Source: Clostridia bacterium | GTDB lineage: Bacteria > Bacillota > Clostridia > Oscillospirales > Acutalibacteraceae | Assembly: GCA_017397105.1 (NCBI GenBank) | Contig: JAFQKF010000048.1 | Coordinates: forward strand, 28,880-92,879 | Direction: 5' to 3' | Length of the DNA: 64,000 nucleotides | Part shown: piece after piece, positions 34,012 to 42,952 of the stretch | How the letters are laid out: every line of letters starts with the position of its first letter | Position numbering within the stretch: the first letter of the stretch is position 1 | The notes under the pieces: generated by a model | Seen by the model: only the letters and a program-made list of their open reading frames with translations | Told to the model about the DNA's origin: nothing | The model's database searches: none | Position numbers and translations under genes: made by a program

Positions 34012-36105
34012 TCAGTCTCCGAGTAATCCGAAATATCTGCCCATCCAATAGGGAAGCAGATAAATTGTAGTTTCGTGGCTTGTCAAACCATGACCTCTTG
34101 TGATGGCGAATGGGCTTGCGTCAAAGTTGTTGACGGGCTTTTCGTCATAGGGGAGAGGCTCCTTGAGCTGTCTGGGTCCGTTATAGACCTCCTGACCCTC
34201 ATCCCACACGAGGTCTGCCCTTGCTTCATTGCTGCAAAGAGGATATTCGATAAAATCAAGCGGAAGCTTTTCGAGGGATTCAACAGCTGTTTCAAGGTCA
34301 CAGCAGTCGCCTGTGAATGCGCCGTAGATTATATTGAAAAACGGGCAACGCTCAATGCGTTCATATTCCCAGTGGTGCTTGAGTCCGAAGAGGTAATATG
34401 CGCGGATTTTCGGGTCATCCTCATAGCGGAGCAGAGTTGCGGCGGTGAGGAAGCCGAGGTGGTCATCGATATGATTGGAATGGGCGTCCTCCATTTTGTG
34501 CCTTGCACAGTTGAGGGCGTAATGCTCTTCATCAATAAGACGTCTGTATTCCCTGATATATTTTTCGTCGCCCGACATATGATAGCATACCTTGAGCATG
34601 CAGAGCATCTCATAGGAATTTATGCCGCGCTCCCAACGCCACATATCGTCACGGTTAAGCAAATCGGGATTCCACCTTGCCCAGGTGGTGGGAAGACCGT
34701 CGGCATCGCAAAGGGTGTATCCGTGCTCAAGGATGTGGTCGGTAATGGAGCAGGCAACCTTTGAGATTTCCTCTTTTTCGGCGTCGTCTGCGCACAAATC
34801 GTAGTAATAAGAAAGTCCGAAGAAGTGACCCGAGGTTTCATCGCTGGAGGTTTCGCCCTTCCATTCAAGCTCGCCGTTTTCATCCTTGGTGAGATGCCAT
34901 TCGGGGTCGCCGTTGCCGAATAAATCCTCGCCGGGGCGGCGGTAGGCTCTTGCAGGGAAACCGTCAATGCCCGTGATGTAAGTAAGCTTGAGCAGTGCTT
35001 TAAGGGATTTCCTTGCATTCTCAAGAGCTTCACTGTCACCCGTTACGGCATATCTGCAAGCCTCAGCTGCTATGTAAGAGCCTGTCCACAGACCGTCGTT
35101 ATCGGTAATTCCGGGGAAGCCTGAGTCAATGTTGCCGTATTCGGTAAGGCGCACGTGCGTGTGATAACCCTCACGGATATAATACTTCTGAGCCATTTCA
35201 TCAAAATGAGCGGCTTTTTCCTCAAGAGTCATCATTTTGTATTCTATGAGGGAAAGACCCTCGTGAGTGCCTACCCAGAGCTCGGAGCCGTCGCCGTTTA
35301 CGGCGCAGCAGGTAACCTCCTGAGCAGGAAGCCAACGGTTTGCGCCAAGGAAGCTTCTTGAAGCGCCGTCAAAGATATAAAGACCTGCAACGGTGCCCAC
35401 GTAAGTTTTACCTGCAAAGAAATCTATTGAAGTTACTTTTTCCTTGGGGAAGTTGCCGAAATAATCGGGAGCATACCACGAACTCATCGAGTCATAAACG
35501 TAAAGACCCTGTTCGGTACCTACAAGCAGATGGCCGTATCCGTCAGCCTTGAGGGCGGTAACGGCGCAGTCAGGCATCTGAGAGGTTTCGGGCATTATAA
35601 CGCCCCACCTCGGTCTTTTACCCCAAAGGCCTGCAAGGCAGAAGGGGGTTGCGGCGTAAACTCTTGCATCGCCGTAAGCGGTGAGAGCAAAAACCTCAGT
35701 GAATTCATGACGGCAGTATCTTGCAAACTTGCTGCCGTCGTATTTATAGAGGACGTCGGCACAGGAGAGCCAGAGATTGCTGTCATCCTCAGCAAGAGCG
35801 GATACGGGTGAATCAAAATTTTGAACGGGAACTGCGCCGTCGATACCGAGAGTGTAGAGCTTTTCGGAGCTTGCGGCGTAAACCGTGCCGTCTTTGGCGG
35901 TGTAAAGGCAGTTGAAAGCGCCTGCCGCAATTTTTTCAAAAACCTTGCCATTGAAAGCGAAAAGACCGCTTTCGGTGCCTGCGTAGAGCGTGCCGTTGCC
36001 GGCAAATGCGAGGCAGTTGACGTTGCAACAGCTCAAGCCCTCTTTTTTGCCGAAGAAACGGCGGATTTTCTGGGGTGATTTTCCTGCAAAAATTTTTCTT
36101 GCCAT
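34012..36105 (-). CDS. beta-propeller plus alpha/alpha-barrel protein, cytoplasmic
   Basis: 697 residues, GGAGG 7 nt before ATG. Residues 1-285 are repeated beta-propeller blades of the two-component-regulator-propeller type (GTLYAGTESGLFAFNGKVF, LLVGTEQGLYVYDS, LWVGTHEGLSLIEYK). Residues 290-697 are helical with DNDGLWTGSYIAAEACRYAVTG, WARWNPDLLNRDD and HSNHIDDHLGF, resembling an (alpha/alpha)6 toroid such as glycoside hydrolases and isomerases. There is no signal peptide or membrane span, which is odd because these propellers are usually extracytoplasmic. Function unknown; glycan binding or degradation is a reasonable guess. Confidence 0.7.
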   Translation of the reverse strand: MARKIFAGKSPQKIRRFFGKKEGLSCCNVNCLAFAGNGTLYAGTESGLFAFNGKVFEKIAAGAFNCLYTAKDGTVYAASSEKLYTLGIDGAVPVQNFDSPVSALAEDDSNLWLSCADVLYKYDGSKFARYCRHEFTEVFALTAYGDARVYAATPFCLAGLWGKRPRWGVIMPETSQMPDCAVTALKADGYGHLLVGTEQGLYVYDSMSSWYAPDYFGNFPKEKVTSIDFFAGKTYVGTVAGLYIFDGASRSFLGANRWLPAQEVTCCAVNGDGSELWVGTHEGLSLIEYKMMTLEEKAAHFDEMAQKYYIREGYHTHVRLTEYGNIDSGFPGITDNDGLWTGSYIAAEACRYAVTGDSEALENARKSLKALLKLTYITGIDGFPARAYRRPGEDLFGNGDPEWHLTKDENGELEWKGETSSDETSGHFFGLSYYYDLCADDAEKEEISKVACSITDHILEHGYTLCDADGLPTTWARWNPDLLNRDDMWRWERGINSYEMLCMLKVCYHMSGDEKYIREYRRLIDEEHYALNCARHKMEDAHSNHIDDHLGFLTAATLLRYEDDPKIRAYYLFGLKHHWEYERIERCPFFNIIYGAFTGDCCDLETAVESLEKLPLDFIEYPLCSNEARADLVWDEGQEVYNGPRQLKEPLPYDEKPVNNFDASPFAITRGHGLTSHETTIYLLPYWMGRYFGLLGD

Positions 36106-36118
36106 ATTAATCCTCCAA

Positions 36119-36307
36119 TCAATTCTGCTTGCGCACTATTGTATATTCATCGTAGTATCTGTAATAAGGGCAACCTCTTACGTTGCCTCTTATGAAGCTT
36201 TCCATTTCATCGCTGTCAAGGTCACAGCTGCAGGTGTAGCATTCATATTCGTCATCATAAACGTAATGAGCGCATTCATCGCAGCAGGAGCCGTTCTGAT
36301 TATTCAT
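36119..36307 (-). CDS. small cysteine-rich protein (DUF6472-like)
   Basis: 62 residues. Six cysteines in a CCDECAHYVYDDEYECYTCSC arrangement (given here as the order of motifs, residues about 8-28) plus a later GCPYYRYYDEYTIVRKQN. The Cys spacing suggests a zinc site. It resembles a small conserved Clostridia protein family I know as DUF6472; recall is not certain. The start may alternatively be the GTG at 36316. It lies 13 bp upstream of the propeller gene on the same strand. Confidence 0.6.
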   Translation of the reverse strand: MNNQNGSCCDECAHYVYDDEYECYTCSCDLDSDEMESFIRGNVRGCPYYRYYDEYTIVRKQN

Positions 36308-36330
36308 TAGAAACACATCACTTTCGTATT

Positions 36331-36363
36331 AAAAAAGGTCTGAGGCAAAAAGCTTCAGACCTT
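36331..36363 (-). terminator. terminator after iolA/mmsA
   Basis: AAGGTCTGA / TCAGACCTT stem; the minus strand continues with TTTTTT. Confidence 0.88.
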
Positions 36364-36373
36364 TCAATGTGAA

Positions 36374-37897
36374 TTACTTAAGGTCGCCGCCTACGGAGCC
36401 GTCCCAGGTATCAACCTCTTTTGCCTTCATTTCTTCTTCGTCAAACCAACGGGTGGTGACTGTTTTGCTTTCGGTGAAGAAGCGGAAACCGTCCTTGCCG
36501 AGGGTGTGAAGATCGCCGAAGAAGGAGAGCTTATGGCCGTTGAAGGGGAATACGCCTACGGGAACGGGGATACCTACGTTTACGCCTACCATGCCGCCGT
36601 CGGTTCTCTTTGCGAACTCACGTGCATAGTAACCGCTCTGTGTGAAGATAACGGAGCCGTTTGCGTAGGGGTTTGCGTTCATAACTGCAAGACCCTCTTC
36701 AAAATTCTTAACTCTCTTTATGCAGAGCACGGGGCCAAAGATTTCGCTTGTGCCGATGCTCATATCCTCTGTAACGTTATCGAAGATTGTGGGGCCGAGA
36801 TAGAAGCCGTTTTCATAGCCTTCAACTACTACGTCTCTGCCGTCAAGCACAAGAGTTGCGCCCTCTTCGATGCCCTTGTTAATCCAGTTTGTAACTCTCT
36901 GCTTGTGAGCGCCGTCAACAACGGGGCCGAGCTTTGATTCCTTATCGTAAGCAGGGCCGATTTTGAGCTCTTTTGCAAACTCAACAAGGAGCTTAACGAG
37001 CTCGTCGGCAATGCTTTCCTGAGCAACAACTACGGGCAGAGCCATGCAGCGTTCGCCTGCGCAGCCGAAGGAGGAGTTGATGATGCCTCTTGCGCTTCTT
37101 TCAAGAGCAGCGTCCTCAAGAACGAGAGCGTGGTTCTTAGCCTCGCAAAGGCACTGAACTCTCTTGCCGTTTGCTGCGGCGGTGGAGTAAATGTGAAGGC
37201 CAACCTTGGTTGAACCAACGAAGGAAACGCCCTTGATATCGGGATGCTCAAGGAGGATGTTTGCTTCATTTCTGGAGCAGGTAACGATGTTGATAACACC
37301 GTCGGGAAGGCCTGCTTCTTTCCACAGCTCTGCAAGGCGCATGCAGGTCATGGGAGTTGCGGAAGCGGCTTTGAGAACGATTGTGTTACCGCAGGCAATG
37401 CAAATGGGAGTCATCCAGCCCATGGGAATCATGCCGGGGAAGTTGAAGGGGATGATACCTGCAAAAACACCGAGGGGCTCTCTGTAAAGAGTGGTGTCGT
37501 AGCCTGAGGATGTATCGCGAAGGCTTTCGCCCATAATCATTGAGGGTGTGCCGCAAGCAAGCTCAAGGGGCTCCTTAACCTTGAGGATATCGCCCTTAGC
37601 TTCAGCCCATACCTTGCCGTGCTCTCTTGCAACAAGCTCGGTGAGCTCGTCCATATGCTCCTCAAGGAGCTCTCTGAACCTGAAGAGAATCTGAACTCTT
37701 TTGAAAACGGGAGTGTCGGACCAAGCGGGGAAAGCTTTCTTTGCGCACTCAACCGCATAGTTTACTTCTTCCTGTGTGCAGCAGGGGGTCTGAGCCTGAA
37801 CTTCGCCGGTGCTGGGGTTGTAGATATCCATATATTTGTCGCTCTTGGATTCAATCCATTCGCCGCCTGCGAGGAATTTAAGCTTTTTGATTTCCAT
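36374..37897 (-). CDS. iolA: CoA-acylating methylmalonate/malonate-semialdehyde dehydrogenase
   Basis: 507 residues. FLAGGEWIESKSDKYMDIYNP start, FNFPGMIPMGWMTP and FVGSTKVGLHIYS cofactor blocks, and SSFGCAGERCMAL carrying the catalytic cysteine (GERC) identify the MmsA/IolA branch of aldehyde dehydrogenases. It oxidises malonate semialdehyde to acetyl-CoA (or methylmalonate semialdehyde to propionyl-CoA) without needing a Glu general base. With iolC and the aldolase at the left edge it completes the lower inositol pathway, but it is unlinked and on the opposite strand. It is a single-gene unit. Confidence 0.93.
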   Translation of the reverse strand: MEIKKLKFLAGGEWIESKSDKYMDIYNPSTGEVQAQTPCCTQEEVNYAVECAKKAFPAWSDTPVFKRVQILFRFRELLEEHMDELTELVAREHGKVWAEAKGDILKVKEPLELACGTPSMIMGESLRDTSSGYDTTLYREPLGVFAGIIPFNFPGMIPMGWMTPICIACGNTIVLKAASATPMTCMRLAELWKEAGLPDGVINIVTCSRNEANILLEHPDIKGVSFVGSTKVGLHIYSTAAANGKRVQCLCEAKNHALVLEDAALERSARGIINSSFGCAGERCMALPVVVAQESIADELVKLLVEFAKELKIGPAYDKESKLGPVVDGAHKQRVTNWINKGIEEGATLVLDGRDVVVEGYENGFYLGPTIFDNVTEDMSIGTSEIFGPVLCIKRVKNFEEGLAVMNANPYANGSVIFTQSGYYAREFAKRTDGGMVGVNVGIPVPVGVFPFNGHKLSFFGDLHTLGKDGFRFFTESKTVTTRWFDEEEMKAKEVDTWDGSVGGDLK

Positions 37898-38248
37898 AAT
37901 TTCAACTCCATTTACATTATTTTAAATTAACACTTTTATTTTATTATTTTATTATTAAAAAGTCAATGAAAAAGTGAAACAAGAAAAAGTTTAGTAAAGC
38001 TGTATTTTAAACATTGTATATTGTAATCAGCACAGAGCGCAAGCAATGGTGCACAAAGCAATGGTGGCTTTTTTGTTTAAAATGCAGTTTTTTGAAAAAA
38101 CAGCAATTTTTTTTCGTGACAAAGGTGAAAAAACGTCATATATATAATGAATTGGGAAAAAGTCGGAAAGGAGAGGACGGTTATTAAACAAAAATCAGGG
38201 GGCCTGATTTGACAACCCGATTTAATAATGATAATATGGAGGAAATAA
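37898..38248. other. 351-bp AT-rich divergent region
   Basis: No gene. It contains two copies of GCAATGGTG (about 38043 and 38058), a hairpin AAATCAGG-GGG-CCTGATTT near 38192-38210, and TTGACA (38209-38214) with TAATAT (38232-38237) at a 17-bp spacing. The -10 abuts the GGAGG of the next gene, so that promoter would give an almost leaderless mRNA. Confidence 0.5.
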
Positions 38249-39949
38249 GTGTATAAAAGAAAACGAGTTATAAAATTTATGGCATTGCTTATGTGCCTTA
38301 TTTTGATGGGTAACACTCCATTCTCAAGCATTCAGGGTTATGCCGCAGATATTACCGTTAAAAGTGTTGATATAATACCTAAGTACGGTATACTTTTGGG
38401 AGAGAGCATAAAAATGGAGGCAACTGTCAGCCCCGAAGATGCATGGCTTTCGGGAGTTGAATGGAGTTCGGATAACCCTGAGGTAATATCGTGCACAAAA
38501 GACGGATTGATTAAAGGACTTAAAGCAGGCGAATCTGCTGTTATAAGGTGCAAATCCAAAATGGGATCAGCGAGTGACAGTATAAAAATTTATTGTGTTG
38601 AAAAGCTTCCGTCGGTTGTTACCACAAATATGAAGGGAATACTTACGTTCATTTGCTCTAAGCCAAGCTCTGTAAGTATCGTGGATTTCCATTTTAATGC
38701 TATAAAGGTTTTTCCTACCCTGAGGTCTGTTTTGCAAGCTCTTGCTTTAATCGGAGCGTATCCTCTTTCGCCGTCTTCTGCACCGATGTCTTCTGCTTGC
38801 CTGGGCAATGTAAAGGTGTACGGCAGAATCAGTAACTATGCTTACATAAGGTACAACGTAAACGGAGAAAGCTACAGCGACGGCTTTGTAAAATATAACG
38901 CATTGGAGAAAACTTTGAGCGGTTTTTTGTATCTTTCCGCAAAAGATATAAATGTTTGGGCTAACGGGAAGGCATATGAACAAAAAAAGCTTACTTCAGA
39001 TTATAAAAAGGCTGTCAGCTGGGAGGTTGCCGACGATGAGAACACAATAAAATTTGATGATGTAACAGGTCAGATTACCGGTATAAATCCGGGCACAACA
39101 ACCATAACGGCGAGGGCAGACGGTATGGAAGATGTTTGCTATGTTCATTGTTTATATCAATGGAAACAGACCTGGACAACAAAAACCAATAAAAACACCT
39201 ATCTGTATGCTGCTGTGGGCGAGGGCTATAAAACAATAAAGGCTATGGATAAGGAAACAGATTTTGTTGTACATGGTGATACGGGCGCGAGTGACGGCTG
39301 GGCATTTGGTAAAATCAGGAAAACAAACACCTGGGGTTATGTGCCAATACGCGACGTTTCTACAAAAGGAACTATTTCGCAGTATAATAATCTCGGTTGG
39401 TCGTGGCCTGTTGTTACACCTTCCGGCAAGAACGAGGCCAATTTTATTTTCTCGCCCTACGGAAAAAGAAAGACTTTACCTACTATGCACAAGGGAATTG
39501 ATATTACAACAGGCAATTCGGGAGAGATTAACGGTTACGAGGTTGTTTCGGCTTTTAACGGAGAAGTTATTTATATATCCACAAATTCAAACAGCGAAAC
39601 AGGATATTGTGTAGGTATAAGATCAAATCAAAAAGATCCGATAAGCGGAGAAAACTTTGTGGCATTTTATATGCATCTAAAGCATTCCCCAACTCTAGAA
39701 CGAGGGCAGCCTGTGATTGAGGGTGAAAATTTAGGATATGTTGGAAACACCGGTAATTCGAGTGGATATCATTTGCATTTTGAAGCTAATAATAAAAATG
39801 CATCTATCAATGACGAAAGCGAAGCGAGAAATTATTATGCATATTTAGTTAATCCGTTGTTTTTTTACATGGATAAAACAGTCAGAATCAATTCGGGCTG
39901 TGATGCAGAAACAATGTATTATGGTACATATTGGTACGGAAATGATTAA
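38249..39949 (+). CDS. secreted M23 endopeptidase with Ig-like domains
   Basis: 566 residues from a GTG at 38249 behind TGGAGG. Signal peptide (residues 1-31, cleavage after GYA). Big_2 Ig-like domain about 32-115 (VEWSSDNPEVISCTKDGLIKG), a second, partial one about 215-295, then an SH3-like segment (310-375), and a C-terminal M23 domain with HKGID (H414, D418) and HLHF (H508, H510), the zinc ligands of lysostaphin-type peptidases. It should cut peptidoglycan cross-bridges or stems. DNA is AT-richer than the flanks. Confidence 0.85.
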   Translation: MYKRKRVIKFMALLMCLILMGNTPFSSIQGYAADITVKSVDIIPKYGILLGESIKMEATVSPEDAWLSGVEWSSDNPEVISCTKDGLIKGLKAGESAVIRCKSKMGSASDSIKIYCVEKLPSVVTTNMKGILTFICSKPSSVSIVDFHFNAIKVFPTLRSVLQALALIGAYPLSPSSAPMSSACLGNVKVYGRISNYAYIRYNVNGESYSDGFVKYNALEKTLSGFLYLSAKDINVWANGKAYEQKKLTSDYKKAVSWEVADDENTIKFDDVTGQITGINPGTTTITARADGMEDVCYVHCLYQWKQTWTTKTNKNTYLYAAVGEGYKTIKAMDKETDFVVHGDTGASDGWAFGKIRKTNTWGYVPIRDVSTKGTISQYNNLGWSWPVVTPSGKNEANFIFSPYGKRKTLPTMHKGIDITTGNSGEINGYEVVSAFNGEVIYISTNSNSETGYCVGIRSNQKDPISGENFVAFYMHLKHSPTLERGQPVIEGENLGYVGNTGNSSGYHLHFEANNKNASINDESEARNYYAYLVNPLFFYMDKTVRINSGCDAETMYYGTYWYGND

Positions 39950-39968
39950 GTAAAGGAGAAAACAGATT

Positions 39969-40730
39969 ATGAAAAAAACTATAGCGTTATTTTTGTTGAT
40001 TGCTATTATAGGTTTATCTGCTTGTGCAGGAGATGCCGATAAGAATCAACAAGAAACAATGTCATCAACAACAGCGGTTGCAGATACTGAAATATCCGAT
40101 ATGCCTATGCAAGGTGCAACAAAAGATGAAAGCGATATAGGCGGCGGAGAAATAGTTCAGGAGAAATATAGGCAGTGTTACTATGGTATAACATATCAAC
40201 TGGCTGTATTGGTTGATGATGATGAATTGAAAGAGTGGAAAGAAGAGACGTATAAAAAAGACCCTAACGAAACAAATGAGATGGTTGTGAAGCTGTTTGT
40301 TCAGCATTTTGATATATCTAAGGAGGATTTTGAACGAGCGAGTCTTGAAACTGCAAAAGTTTTTTACGAGCCGGACAGTCCTCTGCCGTCAATGAATCCC
40401 AAGGACTATATAAATCAGGAGATGTATGAGATTTATAACGCTGATATAATTTATACATTTGATGATGAAATAATAAATGAATACTATTTGAGCGGTGAAT
40501 ATCCGTTTGTTTATGAATCCGATTACGAAGAAGCCGTAGCAAGCGGCGAGTATACACCCCGAACGGAAAAATGGGTTGACATAGAGGAAATGGAAGCTGA
40601 AATAATTGCAAAATACGGTGAGGCTGAAATTGTTACCGAAGCAACCCTTCCCGATAGCGAAACCGCCGGAACCGATTCAACCCAATCCGAAATCCCCGAA
40701 GAAACAACCTCCGAATTGATAAACGAGTAA
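39969..40730 (+). CDS. acidic lipoprotein of unknown function
   Basis: 253 residues. Lipobox GLSAC ends the signal peptide near residue 19. The rest is strongly acidic with a Thr/Glu-rich C-terminus (PEETTSELINE). It starts 19 bp after the M23 gene behind AAAGGAG, so they form a two-gene unit; it may restrain or anchor the hydrolase. No family recognised. Confidence 0.7.
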   Translation: MKKTIALFLLIAIIGLSACAGDADKNQQETMSSTTAVADTEISDMPMQGATKDESDIGGGEIVQEKYRQCYYGITYQLAVLVDDDELKEWKEETYKKDPNETNEMVVKLFVQHFDISKEDFERASLETAKVFYEPDSPLPSMNPKDYINQEMYEIYNADIIYTFDDEIINEYYLSGEYPFVYESDYEEAVASGEYTPRTEKWVDIEEMEAEIIAKYGEAEIVTEATLPDSETAGTDSTQSEIPEETTSELINE

Positions 40731-40739
40731 CCCCACCGA

Positions 40740-40788
40740 TAAAAAATCACCCCGCACGTTTACCGTGCAGGGTGATTGCTTTTTTTTG
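40740..40788. terminator. bidirectional terminator between lipoprotein and first radical SAM gene
   Basis: AATCACC-CCGCACG / CGTGCAG-GGTGATT hairpin with A6 on the left and T8 on the right, so it works in both directions. Confidence 0.92.
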
Positions 40789-40790
40789 AA

Positions 40791-42701
40791 CTAATTAACG
40801 TATTCTGCGGAATTTATGCTTTTTCCGTTTCTTCTGCCGTACCATGCTACGTATTTTGCATAGTCAGGCCAATTGTCGGTTTCTCCCTTTGCGATTTTAA
40901 GCTTTGTTTTTCTGAATTCGGGTTGTGTTGCTTCGGGGTCGAAAATCAGGCGGAAATATTCATGCCAGTCATACAGCGTTTCTATTGTTTTTTCAGCCTG
41001 CGACGGCTGAGGAATCATCTCTTTCTGATATTGCATCAGGTCATCAAACAGCGCCGTATCGTCAAAGTACTGCAGGAGATAATCTTTAACGTCATCATAG
41101 AAAGCGTCAATTTCCACTGCGGCGCACAGATACAACGCCTCCTCAAAGCCCCAGTAAAGATTGCCGAAGCGTTCATCTGCAAAATAAAGATTACTTTTTC
41201 CTTCTATAAACGGAATAAAGGTTTCGCAGGTATGGTCAAGCAATCTTTTGACAACGGCGCTTTTGTTCTCAATCCAGTCGTAAAGCTTCATATAGAAATC
41301 GTAATATGAAACGTTACGGGCTTTTCTGAGATATACGGCGAAGAATCTCAGCAGACCCATGCTGTGGAAACTCTGGGCGCAAAACGAAATTCTTTCAGCG
41401 GTATACCACTCCATGGGGGTCATTGTACGGGTGCCGACGATTACCTGAGAACGAGAGGAAAAATCAAGATCCTTGTCAACAATACTGTGCTTCTGGCAAA
41501 GCTGAGAATTCACGGTTTTAATCTGATATTTTTCTCTTATCTCATCAGAGTAAATAGGCGTGTTCGGGAAAACCTCACAACGGTGAATTGTAAGGGAATA
41601 ATGCTGACCTGCCTCGATAACGCCGAAAAGACTCTTGCAGAAGCTTTCCAGAGTTTCCTCGGGCAAGCCTACCATTAAATCGGTGTAGGTGTTGATATTG
41701 TGCTTTCTGTAGTTGTTGAGCTCGTGTGAGAATCTTTCAACGGAGAGATTCTTTCTTCCTATCGCCTCAAGTGCTTTAGGGGAAAGAGTCTGCACAGCGA
41801 GCGAAACGCCTACGTTAAGCCCTGCTCTTTCGAGCTTCCGGTTAATTCTGAAGTTTGAATCTTTTTTATTTTTATCTGCGGCGGTTTCAAAGCGGATAGG
41901 AAAGCCGTATTTCTGTTTTACTTCAATGGCGTAATCGGCTATTTCCTCATCTCTGTCAAGAATACCGAAGTTGCCGTCAGCGCAAACGCAGTATTCAATA
42001 TTATGCTTGCCGAGCCATTCGATATCCTTTTTAACTCTCTGCATGGGGAAGGCTCTGAAAGCCGAGCCGCTTCTTGCCCAGTAGCAGTAAATGCAGCCGT
42101 AGGGGCAGCCGCGGTTGGTTTCAACTATTGCGGAAAAATCGAGATGTCTGTATTCAGGGGCGTTCATTATGCCGTCAAACAAGCCCATATCGTAGGGAGA
42201 AGGAAAATCGTCAAGAGCGCACGGAGCGGATTTGGCGGTTTTAATCGGACCTGCTTCACCCCTGAACGCAATGTTATCAATGCTTTCAAAGGATTTGTTA
42301 TCAATTAAATGCTCAAGTATCAAGCGCAAGGGGAGCTCGCCTTCGCCGAAGATGAGAACGTCGATAAAGCTGTATTTATCAAGATATTCGGTGCTTTCGG
42401 GAATTTGAGGTCCGCCGAATATGATTGTACACTCAGGGTATCTCTCCTTGATTTTTCCGGCAAGAACAAGGTTATACTCAATATTCCACATATAGCAGGA
42501 GAATCCCGCTACGAAAGGATTTTCGGTTTTCGCAAGCACGTCGTCGATGGGCTCTTTTACAAAAATAAAATCCTTCAGACAGAAGTTGGCGCTGATTTTT
42601 TCACAGCTGAGCGCATATGCGGCAAGCGTACCTGCCGAATAAGGCAGAAACACGGAATTGGAAAGGATGCCGGATGGCTGAATGAGATATAGATTTTTCA
42701 C
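40791..42701 (-). CDS. B12-binding radical SAM protein, paralogue 1
   Basis: 636 residues from a GTG at 42701 (GGGGGGAG upstream). Residues 1-150 form a cobalamin-binding Rossmann domain (GFSCYMWNIEYNL, IIFGGPQIPES, FGEGELP). The radical SAM core starts at about 190 with CPYGCIYC (C199, C203, C206) binding the 4Fe-4S cluster, and includes DLMVGLPEETLESF. A C-terminal region of about 230 residues (WYTAERISFCAQSFHSMGLL, YDWHEYFRLIFD) is conserved in all three paralogues and is not a standard accessory domain I recognise. Class B-type chemistry such as C-methylation or ring formation is possible. No precursor peptide or target gene is adjacent. Confidence 0.88.
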   Translation of the reverse strand: MKNLYLIQPSGILSNSVFLPYSAGTLAAYALSCEKISANFCLKDFIFVKEPIDDVLAKTENPFVAGFSCYMWNIEYNLVLAGKIKERYPECTIIFGGPQIPESTEYLDKYSFIDVLIFGEGELPLRLILEHLIDNKSFESIDNIAFRGEAGPIKTAKSAPCALDDFPSPYDMGLFDGIMNAPEYRHLDFSAIVETNRGCPYGCIYCYWARSGSAFRAFPMQRVKKDIEWLGKHNIEYCVCADGNFGILDRDEEIADYAIEVKQKYGFPIRFETAADKNKKDSNFRINRKLERAGLNVGVSLAVQTLSPKALEAIGRKNLSVERFSHELNNYRKHNINTYTDLMVGLPEETLESFCKSLFGVIEAGQHYSLTIHRCEVFPNTPIYSDEIREKYQIKTVNSQLCQKHSIVDKDLDFSSRSQVIVGTRTMTPMEWYTAERISFCAQSFHSMGLLRFFAVYLRKARNVSYYDFYMKLYDWIENKSAVVKRLLDHTCETFIPFIEGKSNLYFADERFGNLYWGFEEALYLCAAVEIDAFYDDVKDYLLQYFDDTALFDDLMQYQKEMIPQPSQAEKTIETLYDWHEYFRLIFDPEATQPEFRKTKLKIAKGETDNWPDYAKYVAWYGRRNGKSINSAEYVN

Positions 42702-42740
42702 GTTCTCCCCCCTTAAAAGTTTTTGTAAGGATATAATAAC

Positions 42741-42769
42741 AGTTTATCATGTTGCCGATGAAAAGGCAA
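42741..42769 (-). promoter_or_regulatory. promoter of radical SAM gene 1
   Basis: On the minus strand TTGCCT (42764-42769), 17-bp spacer, TAAACT (42741-42746). The same hexamers and spacing occur before gene 2. Confidence 0.65.
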
Positions 42770-42868
42770 TGCTTTTTCGCATATTGGAAAAATAAAGAGC
42801 GTTTAACAATGATATTTCAAAGGTTTTTAACGCGGCTGTGGTGAAAAGACGCCTTTCAAAACCGTATG

Positions 42869-42890
42869 GAGTTCGAATGTAGTCACTCTA
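42869..42890 (-). repeat. 22-bp repeat, copy 1
   Basis: Plus-strand core GAGTTCGAATGTAGTCACTC followed by TA, identical to the copy at 44969-44990. Ends GAGT/ACTC are complementary. It lies about 100 bp upstream of the promoter of gene 1. Confidence 0.8.
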
Positions 42891-42933
42891 AGTATAAAAG
42901 TGGGTTGCCTTACTTTGCAGGCAAGGCAACCCA
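42891..42933 (-). terminator. terminator after radical SAM gene 2
   Basis: TGGGTTGCCTT / AAGGCAACCCA 11-bp stem; the minus strand continues ACTTTTATACTT. Confidence 0.75.
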
Positions 42934-42952
42934 AACGTATCGGCAAATAAAA

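Noticed and set aside
42702-42889. Possible RiPP precursor on the minus strand containing SDYIRTPYG upstream of radical SAM gene 1
   Set aside because: The frame begins right after a stop codon with no start codon or ribosome binding site until far downstream; the equivalent frame upstream of gene 2 stops after ten codons.
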